Notes: a model not told the origin generated them from the sequence alone. DNA of 45,863 bases from Gammaproteobacteria bacterium (GCA_022825505.1 JAJDWR010000023.1:1-45863), one strand, 5' to 3'; positions 23,711 through 31,342 are shown, counted from the first letter of the stretch. Made by a program: numbers and translations.

Positions 23711-24461
23711 TTGGGATCCATCCGATGGGCTGATCCTGGGCCGCGATGTGCAGCGGATACTCGCGGGGCAGACTCCGGGCCACGGATTCCCGCACCAGTT
23801 CCGGGGAGTTGTTCTTGCCGCTGAGATGCAGCGCGGCGATCCACTGCAGGCCGGGATGCTCGACATCGGCCATCAACTGCGCCGCCTGATCGTTGCTCAG
23901 GTGCCCCAGCGACGAGGCGATGCGGTCCTTGACATGGGCCGGATAGGGCCCCCGCCGCAGCGAGTCCAGATCGTGGTTGAATTCAACTGCGATCGCATCG
24001 CAGCCCTGCAATCGCTTGCGAATGTGGGGGGTGATGTAGCCCGTGTCGGTCAGCACGCCCAGCTTTCTTCCGGCCGCCTTGAATGAAAATTGCGCCGGCT
24101 CCCGGGCATCGTGGGGCACGGGAAACGGCTGGACCCGGATCGAGCCGATCTCAACCGTTTCGTCGCTGCGCAGACGATTGATGTGCGCGAGCCTGCTGAC
24201 CGCCGGGCTCATCGCCGTTCCGGGCGTCATCCACACAGGTACGTCGTGCCGTGTGGCCAGCGTCGCGACACCCTGAATGTGGTCGGAGTGTTCATGGGTG
24301 ACGAACAGAGCCGACACGTCGGCGGGCTCGCAATCCAGCATGGCCATCCTGGTTTCCGCCGCCCTGAGGCTCAGACCGCAGTCCACCATGAGCAGCGTCG
24401 AGCCGCAGTTGACGAGAATGGCGTTGCCCCGGCTGCCGCTGCCCAGGGAGGCGAATCGCAT
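23703..24461 (-). CDS. Metallo-beta-lactamase-fold hydrolase (YycJ/WalJ-like)
   Basis: A 252-residue MBL-fold protein of the YycJ group, thought to be a nuclease or phosphodiesterase; the exact role is not settled. It begins [17 protein letters not shown] as the family does. The metal site HEHSDH is intact, with further ligands likely in [14 protein letters not shown] and GHLSND. I prefer the ATG with GGTGA eight bases upstream; a GTG two codons earlier is the alternative. It follows the DUF1820 gene by 30 bases and overlaps the purL start. Confidence 0.85.
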   Translation of the reverse strand: MRFASLGSGSRGNAILVNCGSTLLMVDCGLSLRAAETRMAMLDCEPADVSALFVTHEHSDHIQGVATLATRHDVPVWMTPGTAMSPAVSRLAHINRLRSDETVEIGSIRVQPFPVPHDAREPAQFSFKAAGRKLGVLTDTGYITPHIRKRLQGCDAIAVEFNHDLDSLRRGPYPAHVKDRIASSLGHLSNDQAAQLMADVEHPGLQWIAALHLSGKNNSPELVRESVARSLPREYPLHIAAQDQPIGWIPID

Positions 24462-24491
24462 CGTCACCGGCCAGCGCCCGTTGCCGCCACG

Positions 24492-24845
24492 CTAGCTGTC
24501 CCCGGACCCGCCCTGGCCGCCCTCGCCCTTCGGCGCGTAGTACGGCATGGGAAACTGGGCGACATTGCTGCCTTCTGCGTCCGTGATCTTGCTCACGCCC
24601 TGCTTGTCCACCTCGTCGACCCGCATCACGGAATGCATTGGCAGATAGGTGCGGGTCACGCCTTCGAATTCGTCCTTGATACGCTCTTCGGAGGGGTCGA
24701 CCACCACGCCCGAGCGCGTGTCGAACACCAGTTTCTCCACTTCCACGAAGCCGAACAGCCCACCGTGACTGACGTTCCGGGCGTAGATCTCGTAGACCTT
24801 CCCCTGATTCATGAAGATGACCTTGTAGATCGGTTTGGCAGCCAT
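24492..24845 (-). CDS. DUF1820 family protein
   Basis: A 117-residue conserved gammaproteobacterial protein of unknown function. The pattern IYKVIFMNQGKVYEIYARNVSHGGLFGFVEVE is typical of DUF1820, followed by a VDPSEERIKDEFEGVTRTYLPMHSVMRVDEV segment. The C-terminal tail is Gly-rich and disordered (GEGGQGGSGDS). The frame is open far upstream, but the family begins at this ATG. It heads a probable operon with the MBL hydrolase and purL. The 199 bases before it show no other gene. Confidence 0.85.
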   Translation of the reverse strand: MAAKPIYKVIFMNQGKVYEIYARNVSHGGLFGFVEVEKLVFDTRSGVVVDPSEERIKDEFEGVTRTYLPMHSVMRVDEVDKQGVSKITDAEGSNVAQFPMPYYAPKGEGGQGGSGDS

Positions 24846-25044
24846 GAATGGGTGTCGGGGAGGCGCGTCTCTCAGGGTCGAAAGCGGGTGTGAGCTTAGC
24901 ACAAGTTCAGGGCCGGTTTGCGCGATTCGAGATTGCGTTGAACGGCACCGACTCGCATCTGTCGCCGACAGCTCGGGAACCTTCGCCGGTAATCCCGCAA
25001 CCGCCGCAGACAATGTAACGAACCTGCTCCGCAACCGTGGCGGA

Positions 25045-26463
25045 CTACTCACCCAGGACCTTGCCGGGATTCATGATGCCCTTCGGATCCAGGGCTGTCT
25101 TGAGGGCGCGCATCGTGCTTAGCGCCACGGGCGAAGCGTACCGTTCCAATTCATCGCGTTTCAGGACACCGATCCCGTGCTCGGCGCTGAAACTGCCGCC
25201 CATCCGTACGGCCAGATCGTGCAGTGCTGCGGTCATCCCGCCGGCCGGGCCAGCCGCAAAGTCGGCCAGCGCGGTACCCGGCGGAGGCCGCAGGTTGAAG
25301 TGCAGATTGCCGTCTCCCAGGTGGCCGAAAACGGACAGCCGGCAGGGTCCCTGCGCTTCCAGGCAGCGCTGCGCCTCGTCGATGAATTGGGGAACGGCGG
25401 AGACGCGCACGGAAATGTCGTGCTTCACGGAGCCGCCGGAGTGGCGCTCCGCTTCGGGGATACACTCCCGCAATCGCCACAGGCCGTCGCGCTGCCGACC
25501 GCTCTCGGCCAGCACGCCATCCGCGATGTGGCCCTGCTCCAAGCCCGAATCAAAGGCTGCCTCCACGGTACGCCGCAGGCGTTGCCGGGACTCGCCGCCG
25601 GCGACTTCGATCAGCAGGTAGTGGGGAAACGGGCGATCGAGCGGGTCCCGGGTACCGGCCACGAATTCGAGTACCAGTTCCAACGATTCTCGTGAGATGT
25701 ATTCGGCCGAAACGACCCGCTCACCGCTGTCCCGCTGCAATTGCCGCAGCACACCGCAGGCTGCCGCGGGAGTGGGCACGGCGAGCCAGGCCGTTTGCCG
25801 GCTCTTCGGCTGGGGAACCAGCTTCAATACTGCCGCGGTGATGACCCCCAACGTGCCTTCCGCCCCCAGGAACAGCGACTTGAGGTCATAACCGGTATTG
25901 TCCTTGCGCAGCCCCTTCAACCCGAACAGGATTTCGCCGTTCGGGAGTATGGCTTCGATTCCCAGCACAAGGTCCCGCGCGTTTCCGTATCTCAGCACGG
26001 CAATACCGCCGGCGTTGGTCGAAAGCACACCGCCGATCTGGCACGAGCCTTCCGACCCCATGCTGAGCGGAAACATCAGCCCATGCTCCTCCGCTGCCGT
26101 GTGCACCGACGAAAGCACGGCTCCCGCTTCCACGGTCATGGTCTGATTGACTGAATCCACCTCGCGGATGCGATTCATGCGCGACAGGCTCAGCAGGATC
26201 TGACGATCCGGGTCAAACGGAGTTGCCCCGCCGCAATAGCCGGTATTGCCGCCCTGGGGCACGACACCGATTCCGGCGCCGGCGCCGGCGCAGATTTTTA
26301 CAACCCTAGCGCATTCCCGGGTCGTACCCGGACGAACGACCATCGCGGCCCGGCCACGATAGAGCCCGCGCTCGTCACGCAGCAAGGGTTCCGCCGCCTC
26401 AACCGGCATAACGCCCTGCTCACCGACCGCGCCAGCGATCTGTCGCAGTCCCTCGGCAATCAT
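25045..26463 (-). CDS. FAD-binding oxidoreductase, GlcD / D-2-hydroxyacid dehydrogenase type
   Basis: A 472-residue flavoprotein of the vanillyl-alcohol-oxidase fold, probably oxidising a D-2-hydroxy acid such as lactate or 2-hydroxyglutarate and passing electrons to the respiratory chain. The FAD-binding half has VVPQGGNTGYCGGATP and GSEGSCQIGGVLSTNAGG. The C-terminal half has the metal-binding FGHLGDGNLHFNL and the AEHGIGVLKRDEL motif. AGGAA eight bases before the chosen ATG supports this start over an in-frame one 13 codons upstream. The substrate cannot be told. It stands alone between the DUF1820 gene and the tRNA. Confidence 0.85.
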   Translation of the reverse strand: MIAEGLRQIAGAVGEQGVMPVEAAEPLLRDERGLYRGRAAMVVRPGTTRECARVVKICAGAGAGIGVVPQGGNTGYCGGATPFDPDRQILLSLSRMNRIREVDSVNQTMTVEAGAVLSSVHTAAEEHGLMFPLSMGSEGSCQIGGVLSTNAGGIAVLRYGNARDLVLGIEAILPNGEILFGLKGLRKDNTGYDLKSLFLGAEGTLGVITAAVLKLVPQPKSRQTAWLAVPTPAAACGVLRQLQRDSGERVVSAEYISRESLELVLEFVAGTRDPLDRPFPHYLLIEVAGGESRQRLRRTVEAAFDSGLEQGHIADGVLAESGRQRDGLWRLRECIPEAERHSGGSVKHDISVRVSAVPQFIDEAQRCLEAQGPCRLSVFGHLGDGNLHFNLRPPPGTALADFAAGPAGGMTAALHDLAVRMGGSFSAEHGIGVLKRDELERYASPVALSTMRALKTALDPKGIMNPGKVLGE

Positions 26464-26596
26464 GTTGTTCCTGTCTTCAACCACCTGCACAAAACCGCCC
26501 ACCGCCCCAGGAATGCTGCGATGGTATCAAGCGATAGGGAAAACGTCGGTCCGGTGAGCGTTGCCGCTGGGGATACTTGCTGATAGATTCGCCCAC

Positions 26597-26686
26597 GGAG
26601 GGATGCCGGAGTGGTCGAACGGGCTTGACTCGAAATCAAGTGACGGGTTTACCCGTCCGTGGGTTCGAATCCCACTCCCTCCGCCA
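26597..26686 (+). tRNA. tRNA-Ser (anticodon CGA), CCA encoded
   Basis: A class II tRNA of 90 bases. The acceptor GGAGGGA pairs with TCCCTCC, followed by G and an encoded CCA. The anticodon stem CTTGA/TCAAG encloses loop CTCGAAA, anticodon CGA. The long variable arm GACGGG-TTTA-CCCGTC is the mark of serine tRNA. The T arm GTGGG-TTCGAAT-CCCAC is intact. It borders the toxin-antitoxin island that begins three bases further on. Confidence 0.96.
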
Positions 26687-26688
26687 CA

Positions 26689-27999
26689 TCACACCCGCGC
26701 CCGATCCAGGTGAGTCGGATGGGCGTTTTCGATCCTCCTGGCATCGCGTTCGCTGACGCCAGCCGCACTGGCGAACTCGCGCCATCGGCCTACCACTGAG
26801 ACCACCCGCTCCATAACCCGCCGGGCCTCGTACCGGCTCACGCCGGAAGTGTTGGCGAATGTGAGCAGGTCATCGCGGGTGAAGTCGTTGACCTTGCCGG
26901 CCAGGCTCATCTGGTGGTTCCGGGTCACTATCCCTGACGGGCGATACGAGTAGACAACGTCATACGCGGGCGAAAGGCTCCACTTGCCGTGGCGATCCAT
27001 CAGGAACGAGATGTTCTTGACGTGGTCGTCCTGATTGCGAGCGGCGACGTTGAAGATCGCGCGGCGAAACTGCTCCGTGACGTCCGCGGCACCCATCCCC
27101 AGTTGGCGGACTGTCCGGATGGCCTGCTCGTACGAATAATTGCCAGGTTCCCGGAAATCGAAATGGCACATCCCGCCGAGCGATTGCATGTGCAGCTTGT
27201 CGCCGTCCGGCGTCCGGTCGAAACGACGCGTCATGAAGTGGCTGCGCCCGTTCTCGTGATGCATCCGGCAGTCCGACATCCGAATGCCTGCCGCACGCGC
27301 CATGAGGGAGTAGGCATATTCGATTCGCCCGTATCCCTGCGGATCGGTTAGCTCACCCTCCTGACTGCCGGAAACGCCGTCAAACTTCAGCAGCCAGTGT
27401 TCGAAACCGTCCCCGGCGTCGATCTGGCCGGACCGAAACTCGCCTGTTTCGGGATTCCAGGCGAGCACGGCCTTTGCGCGGGCACCGCCTGCCGATGTGC
27501 CGACGCTCAGGATTTGTTCGAGCGCCTCCTGGTCGCGAGCCGTACCGAGCTGTCCGACCAGCTGTTGTCGTTCCCTGAGCGCCCGACCGGCAAGATCGAC
27601 CAGCGCGTCGAAGTCGATCCGGCTCTGTTTGCGGCCGCGCACCAGGGCCGGCTCGAATTCCAGCGCGCCAACCCCACGGTTGCCAACGTAACAGAGGCGG
27701 TCCACCGGGCTGAAGTCCTCTTTACGCATGCCGGTCTGGGCCAGCCAAACATCGATCAGGTTGTTCCCGTATCGATCAGGCAGGGCGTCCGCAAGCAATC
27801 CGGGCAACCCGCGAAAGGTCTCGCGGTTCAAGGCGAGAAAATCGTAGGGATCTTCGTCCAAAGGCATGGTCAACGGCGCCACCTGGATTCCGGACGAACA
27901 GAAGTCGGGGTCGTACTGAAAAACACCGATGGCGCGGGACGAATCCCAGGATATCCCACCAACACGGCGTCCCCACAAACGCACCGTGGCGTCGGTCAT
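26689..27999 (-). CDS. hipA: HipA-type toxin kinase
   Basis: A 436-residue serine/threonine kinase toxin; E. coli HipA phosphorylates GltX and induces persistence. The N-terminal HipA_N part includes LPGLLADALPDRYGNNLID. The Gly-rich loop SVGTSAGGARAK (about residues 164-175) and the catalytic segment NVAARNQDDHVKN (Asp near 325) followed by SPAYDVV show an intact kinase core. It overlaps hipB by four bases in the usual antitoxin-first order. Its stop lies two bases from the tRNA 3' end. Confidence 0.92.
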   Translation of the reverse strand: MTDATVRLWGRRVGGISWDSSRAIGVFQYDPDFCSSGIQVAPLTMPLDEDPYDFLALNRETFRGLPGLLADALPDRYGNNLIDVWLAQTGMRKEDFSPVDRLCYVGNRGVGALEFEPALVRGRKQSRIDFDALVDLAGRALRERQQLVGQLGTARDQEALEQILSVGTSAGGARAKAVLAWNPETGEFRSGQIDAGDGFEHWLLKFDGVSGSQEGELTDPQGYGRIEYAYSLMARAAGIRMSDCRMHHENGRSHFMTRRFDRTPDGDKLHMQSLGGMCHFDFREPGNYSYEQAIRTVRQLGMGAADVTEQFRRAIFNVAARNQDDHVKNISFLMDRHGKWSLSPAYDVVYSYRPSGIVTRNHQMSLAGKVNDFTRDDLLTFANTSGVSRYEARRVMERVVSVVGRWREFASAAGVSERDARRIENAHPTHLDRARV

Positions 28000-28334
28000 C
28001 GATCGTCACCCCACGCCCACCCGGCCTTGCGTTCGACCGACTTCTTCGGCCGAGCACGTTGGCGTTCGGCGCCCCGCCGGGAATCGAGGCGCTCGATCGG
28101 TCGAATGTCGTGGGAGGGGATCGCGGCCAACAGAGCGTCATCCAGCTTCAACGCCTGCGCGACCCGGAGAAAGTTCTCCAACGTCGAAGAATGTCCGGCT
28201 TCAATGCGCCGAACGGTGCGCACGCTGACCCCCGCCGATTCGGCTAGACTCTGCTGAGTGATGTTTCGGGACAACCTTCTCCTGGACAGTCGATTGCCGA
28301 TCTCTCCGGCCAACGCGGGCGCGCTAATATCCAT
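27996..28334 (-). CDS. hipB: HipB-type antitoxin, Xre-family repressor
   Basis: A 112-residue antitoxin that neutralises HipA and represses the operon. The helix-turn-helix is NITQQSLAESAGVSVRTVRRIEAGHSSTLENFLRVAQAL at about residues 24-62. The C-terminal tail is basic and probably disordered (RRGAERQRARPKKSVERK). GAGG eight bases before the ATG supports the start. The upstream operator matches the E. coli HipB consensus exactly. Confidence 0.92.
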   Translation of the reverse strand: MDISAPALAGEIGNRLSRRRLSRNITQQSLAESAGVSVRTVRRIEAGHSSTLENFLRVAQALKLDDALLAAIPSHDIRPIERLDSRRGAERQRARPKKSVERKAGWAWGDDR

Positions 28335-28346
28335 ATTGTGACCTCA

Positions 28347-28369
28347 TATCCACCGATCCGGATATTATA
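28347..28369 (-). promoter_or_regulatory. HipB operator with overlapping -10 box
   Basis: TATCC-N8-GGATA at 28347-28364 is exactly the operator consensus known for E. coli HipB, and the dyad extends by one more base pair on each side. A perfect TATAAT at 28364-28369 on the minus strand overlaps one arm, so bound HipB would block RNA polymerase. The distance to the hipB ATG allows a short leader containing the GAGG ribosome binding site. No good -35 box is visible. Confidence 0.8.
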
Positions 28370-28378
28370 AGGTCAAGT

Positions 28379-28462
28379 ATGTCCTATTACTTCACCGGGT
28401 TCAATTCGGTGGCCAGCAGTCCGGAGCAGGCAGTGGCGTTGAGCCAACCCGGCAAGGTCTAA
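28379..28462 (+). CDS. Possible 27-residue small ORF divergent from hipB
   Basis: An open frame of 27 codons (it begins MSYYFTGFNSVASSPEQ) with AAGG six bases before the ATG, reading away from hipB and starting 14 bases beyond the operator. I do not recognise it. It could be a real small peptide, the scrap of a larger gene lost at this junction, or chance. The 160 bases after it, up to the next gene, hold nothing I can name apart from the palindrome at its end. Confidence 0.2.
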   Translation: MSYYFTGFNSVASSPEQAVALSQPGKV

Positions 28463-28593
28463 CCGCCCTTGCCGGCGCCTACCACCGGATCCGGCCTTCG
28501 AGCTTCACGGCCGGACCGTATCGCCACCTCAATTGCCCAGCGTCGCTGGTTCATACGGACAGCACGCCGCAGCCCCGGAACGCACTTGCGAAT

Positions 28594-28647
28594 TTTCACC
28601 AATATAGGCATTTTCAACGAACAATGAAAATACACAATATGGTGAAA
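28594..28647 (+). promoter_or_regulatory. Imperfect palindrome over the start of the AbiEi-like gene
   Basis: Two 23-base arms (TTTCACCAATAT... and ...ATATGGTGAAA) flank an eight-base spacer. The outer seven pairs and a TTTTCA/TGAAAA inner block are perfect. The right arm covers both candidate ATG codons (28624 and 28639) of the next gene. AbiEi proteins are known to repress their own operons by binding inverted repeats, so this is a likely self-operator. Confidence 0.5.
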
Positions 28648-29742
28648 GACTCGGAGAATCACACGGTGGTTCGCGCCCTCAATGCGGTTCGCGACCTGCT
28701 ACGTGACGTGCCTGCGGTGGAGGTTGAATCGGTCGAGCATGAACCCATCGTCGGAAGTATTTACCGATTCGATGGCCTCATCCATGTGAGCTCTGCCGGA
28801 GGACGCCATGCCGTCGTCGTCGAGGTTAAGCGGGATGGAGCCCCCCGCTTTGTCCGCTCGGGAGTCTTTCAGCTACAGAGCTACGTGGCGCGATTGCGCA
28901 GTTCTGCTCGAGCAAACGGCGGGCAGCGCTTCATCCCGATGCTTGTCTGCCCCTACCTGTCTCCGCAGTCGCGCGCCATCTGCACCGACCACGGTGTCGC
29001 CTACCTCGATCTTGTCGGGAATGCCCGGCTCGCATTCGGCACCGTTTACATTGAGCGCGCCGTCGCGGACCAGCCCAAATCCGAAGCCCGCGCGCTGCGC
29101 TCCATCTTTTCTCCAAGGGCTGCGGCCATCTTGCGCGTCCTGCTGCGCGACCCGGATCGAGCATGGCGCGTTACCGATCTGGCCAAACAGGCCAAGGCGA
29201 GCCTCGGTCATGTAAGCAATGTCCGAAAGGCTCTGTTGGACCGGGAATGGCTGGAGGTCCAGGATGACGGCGCCGTTCTCGTCCAACCGGATGCTCTGCT
29301 GAAGAGCTGGCGCCGGAGATATCGCCACCCGGCCGGCCGTTCCATTACGGGATACACCCATCTCCATGGAGGGCAGCTTGACGAACGGCTGCGAGGCAAT
29401 CTCAACCCGAACCCTGAGTACCCGCGCGCGATCTACTCGCTGAACTCCGCTGCGCAGTGGCTTGCGCCCTTTGGCCGAAGCGGCACCCATTCGTTCTATG
29501 CTGACAATCACGGTGCAGAACTGCTGAAGGAGCGATTGGAATTCGCGCCGGCTGCCCGTGGAGCGAATGTGGTCGTGCTCATCCCGACAGACGAGAGCTT
29601 GTTCGATGACGCAAGTGAACCCGACCGCAATGTATTCTGCACCAGCCCGATCGTGACCTATCTCGATCTGTGGGTCGGAAATGAGCGTCAACGGGAAGCG
29701 GCGGAGCACCTGGCCGAGAAGTTCTTGCCATGGCTGAACTAG
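28624..29742 (+). CDS. AbiEi-like winged-helix antitoxin with a PD-(D/E)XK-like N-terminal region
   Basis: A 372-residue protein resembling type IV antitoxins of the AbiEi family, which act by repressing transcription. A winged helix lies at about residues 165-225 (AAILRVLLRDPDRAWRVTDLAKQAKASLGHVSNVRKALL). The preceding segment VCPYLSPQSRAICTDHGVAYLDLVGNARLAF is common in this family. The N-terminal 100 residues contain D50 in YRFDGLIHV and E67-V-K69 in HAVVVEVK, the spacing of a PD-(D/E)XK nuclease core; whether it is catalytic is unknown. Its cognate nucleotidyltransferase gene is reduced to a stump that overlaps its stop. The start may instead be five codons in. Confidence 0.65.
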   Translation: MKIHNMVKDSENHTVVRALNAVRDLLRDVPAVEVESVEHEPIVGSIYRFDGLIHVSSAGGRHAVVVEVKRDGAPRFVRSGVFQLQSYVARLRSSARANGGQRFIPMLVCPYLSPQSRAICTDHGVAYLDLVGNARLAFGTVYIERAVADQPKSEARALRSIFSPRAAAILRVLLRDPDRAWRVTDLAKQAKASLGHVSNVRKALLDREWLEVQDDGAVLVQPDALLKSWRRRYRHPAGRSITGYTHLHGGQLDERLRGNLNPNPEYPRAIYSLNSAAQWLAPFGRSGTHSFYADNHGAELLKERLEFAPAARGANVVVLIPTDESLFDDASEPDRNVFCTSPIVTYLDLWVGNERQREAAEHLAEKFLPWLN

Positions 29743-29822
29743 AGCCGCAGTATGCGTCCGACTACGATGATCGCACGACGGTCGCGACTAATGAAGAAGG
29801 ATACCTGAAATGGCCACTTTGA
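29730..29822 (+). pseudogene. Stump of an AbiEii-like nucleotidyltransferase toxin gene
   Basis: Thirty codons beginning MAELEPQYASDYDDRTTVAT overlap the end of the AbiEi-like gene by 13 bases, the usual antitoxin-toxin arrangement. From memory, nucleotidyltransferase partners in such operons begin with a similar PxYAxDYDexTT stretch and continue for some 250 residues. Here the frame runs into the leader of the next gene and stops. It looks like a toxin cut off by deletion or insertion. The reading is an inference from the N-terminal pattern and gene position. Confidence 0.5.
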
Positions 29823-30136
29823 CCATTCGGATTCCCGACGCCCTTCGCGACCGCCTGGCCGCGATGGCCGCGTGGCGCGGCCTGAGCATGAGCAAACTGA
29901 TCGAGGAGATATCCAGTCGCGCTCTGGCCGAACGCGACACCGAAATGCGATTCCGGATGAGGGCTGCCCGGGGCGACCCGGCGCCAGGACTGAAAGTACT
30001 CGACGAACTGGACCGCCCTCATTCCATAGCCGACGGCTCACGCCAGCTGTTCGGACGCTATCGCGTCGGCAACGAAAGTACCATGGCGCGGTTGCGGGCG
30101 ATCTGCTGGAATCTAACAACCAGGCCCTCGCAATAG
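29810..30136 (+). CDS. Ribbon-helix-helix antitoxin, orphan, with an altered C-terminus
   Basis: A 108-residue protein. It starts with a clear RHH DNA-binding domain: TLTIRIPDALRDRLAAMAAWRGLSMSKLIEEISSRAL. The segment AERDTEMRFRMRAARGDPAPGLKVLDELD is typical of short RHH/HicB-like antitoxins that end near there. The last 35 codons overlap, on the opposite strand, the broken parE, so the original end was probably replaced. AAGGA eight bases before the ATG supports the start. No toxin follows, so it appears to be an orphan antitoxin. Confidence 0.6.
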   Translation: MATLTIRIPDALRDRLAAMAAWRGLSMSKLIEEISSRALAERDTEMRFRMRAARGDPAPGLKVLDELDRPHSIADGSRQLFGRYRVGNESTMARLRAICWNLTTRPSQ

Positions 30137-30235
30137 CGATCCGCCTGTTCGAGACCAAATTGCTCTATGCCGAACTCGTACAGTCGGTCGAGGTCCCCGA
30201 TGGTCTTCTCACTTAGCCGGTAACCGACCGCGGTT
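30058..30235 (-). pseudogene. parE (TA toxin): Broken parE toxin gene
   Basis: Directly after parD, a shifted frame reads VGYRLSEKTIGDLDRLYEFG, then IEQFGLEQADRYCEGLVVRF and QQIARNRA, which is the N-terminal half of a ParE/RelE-fold toxin. It ends at a TAG after roughly 55 codons, where about 95 are expected. The codon before GYRLS is GTC, where a GTG start would be expected, so the start also seems lost. The remaining half of the toxin is absent. The antitoxin next to it is intact. Confidence 0.7.
30088..30144. repeat. parE fragment, copy A of a 57-bp diverged repeat
   Basis: These 57 bases match 31343-31399 at 49 positions by hand alignment, in the same orientation. On the minus strand both read CEGLVVRF in the ParE frame. 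Copy A is part of the broken parE next to parD. Together they bracket the parD and PIN/RHH genes. Confidence 0.8.
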
Positions 30236-30472
30236 CGCCATTCGCTTCTTTACATTGGAACGCACTTCTTCGGGCGTTCGTTGGCTTATCCCACTGTCAA
30301 CGCCTTCCTGAATGGCGGCCTTGAGCATCTCGAGTCTGGTTTCTTCGGCCTCAAGCAATCTGAGCCCGGCGCGAACCGCTTCGCTGGCGGACTCGAAGCG
30401 GCCCTCCGCGATCTTGTTGCTGACGAACGAGGTGAAATGCTCACCGAGAGTCACGCTGGTATTTCGAGCCAT
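30209..30472 (-). CDS. parD: ParD-type antitoxin
   Basis: An 87-residue antitoxin with an N-terminal RHH domain: SVTLGEHFTSFVSNKIAEGRFESASEAVRAGLRLLEAEETR is characteristic of the ParD family. The C-terminal part (LKAAIQEGVDSGISQRTPEEVRSNVKKRMANR) would wrap the ParE toxin. Its stop overlaps the remains of parE, so the antitoxin now has no complete partner here. A palindrome upstream is its likely operator. Confidence 0.88.
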   Translation of the reverse strand: MARNTSVTLGEHFTSFVSNKIAEGRFESASEAVRAGLRLLEAEETRLEMLKAAIQEGVDSGISQRTPEEVRSNVKKRMANRGRLPAK

Positions 30473-30481
30473 ACTGATATC

Positions 30482-30497
30482 CCAGTAGAAGTACTGG
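30482..30497 (-). promoter_or_regulatory. Palindrome before parD, probable operator
   Basis: CCAGTA-GAAG-TACTGG is a perfect palindrome with six-base arms, starting ten bases upstream of the parD ATG. RHH antitoxins bind short palindromes of this kind. No clear promoter boxes were identified. Confidence 0.5.
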
Positions 30498-30632
30498 ATT
30501 CCAATACACTATGCATGCGGGCGCGCCGGAAACCCTTTACTCGATTGGCGCTATGTCGGCCCGGTCGATTGAAGCCAGGCCCTTTTCCAGCACGACAACC
30601 ATCGTTGTCAGCATCGCGTCGCATGAAGTAAC

Positions 30633-30661
30633 ATCGTATATGATGTCAAATCACATACGAT
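30633..30661 (+). promoter_or_regulatory. Nested palindrome directly before the PIN toxin gene
   Basis: ATCGTAT-a-TGAT-GTCAA-ATCA-c-ATACGAT forms 11 of 12 possible pairs and ends at the base before the ATG. A good -10 box (TATGAT, 30639-30644) lies inside it, which would give a leader of only about ten bases and no ribosome binding site. The likely reading is an operator for the RHH antitoxin encoded by this operon, over a nearly leaderless start. Confidence 0.55.
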
Positions 30662-31084
30662 ATGCGATTCGTGCTCGACACCAACATCATTGTCGCCGGA
30701 CTACGCAGCCCGAACGGCGCTTCGGCAGCCCTGATCGAACGGGCTCTGAGCCGGATGTTCACCCCGCTGCTATCCGTCGCCCTTGCGCTGGAATACGAAG
30801 CGGTCTGCAATGCACCGGCCCAACGCATCGAGTCCGGCCTGAGCGAGGCGGAGGTCAACGTGATCGTAACCGCTCTGTGCAGCGTTTCGGAACCCGTCGC
30901 CATACACTACCTTTGGCGCCCCCGGCTACGCGACCCGGCGGACGAGATGGTGCTTGAGACCGCTATCAACGGTTACGCCGACGCACTGGTCACATTCAAT
31001 CAGCGAGACTTCGGGAACGCCGCCACAAGCTTTGGCATCGAATTGCTCCGGCCCCAGGATGCGCTTCGGAGGATTTCACCATGA
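30662..31084 (+). CDS. PIN-domain toxin (COG1569 type)
   Basis: A 140-residue PIN-domain ribonuclease, probably a VapC-like toxin that cuts RNA. The acidic residues of the active site are present: D6 in FVLDTNI, E44 in LALEYEAV, D94 in RDPADEMVLETA and D116 in VTFNQRDF. There is no Shine-Dalgarno sequence; a palindrome abuts the ATG. The stop overlaps the next ATG as ATGA, so toxin and antitoxin are coupled, with the toxin first. Confidence 0.85.
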   Translation: MRFVLDTNIIVAGLRSPNGASAALIERALSRMFTPLLSVALALEYEAVCNAPAQRIESGLSEAEVNVIVTALCSVSEPVAIHYLWRPRLRDPADEMVLETAINGYADALVTFNQRDFGNAATSFGIELLRPQDALRRISP

Positions 31085-31329
31085 AAAAGATCGGAACCTA
31101 CCCGTTGCGGCTGCCCGCTTCGTTGAAGGACGCGGTTGCAGAGATCAGCCGTGAAGAAGGCACCAGCATGAATCAGTTCATTGCCATGGCAGTCGCCGAA
31201 AAGGTGTCGGCGTTGAAGACAGCCGAGTTCTTCGACGCACGAAACTCGGAGGCGGATATCGAAGCTGCAATTCGCATCCTGAAACGAAGCGGCGGCCAGG
31301 CTCCCAAACCTGACGACTTGCTCCAGTGA
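31081..31329 (+). CDS. Ribbon-helix-helix antitoxin partner of the PIN toxin
   Basis: An 82-residue protein with an Arc/HicB-like RHH domain: TYPLRLPASLKDAVAEISREEGTSMNQFIAMAVAEKVSAL. The C-terminal half (ADIEAAIRILKRSGGQAPKPDDLL) is probably the toxin-binding tail. It overlaps the PIN gene by four bases. Known PIN-COG1569 toxins are often paired with RHH proteins of this kind. It probably binds the upstream palindrome. Confidence 0.8.
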   Translation: MKKIGTYPLRLPASLKDAVAEISREEGTSMNQFIAMAVAEKVSALKTAEFFDARNSEADIEAAIRILKRSGGQAPKPDDLLQ

Positions 31330-31342
31330 CAGCAAAAAGACA

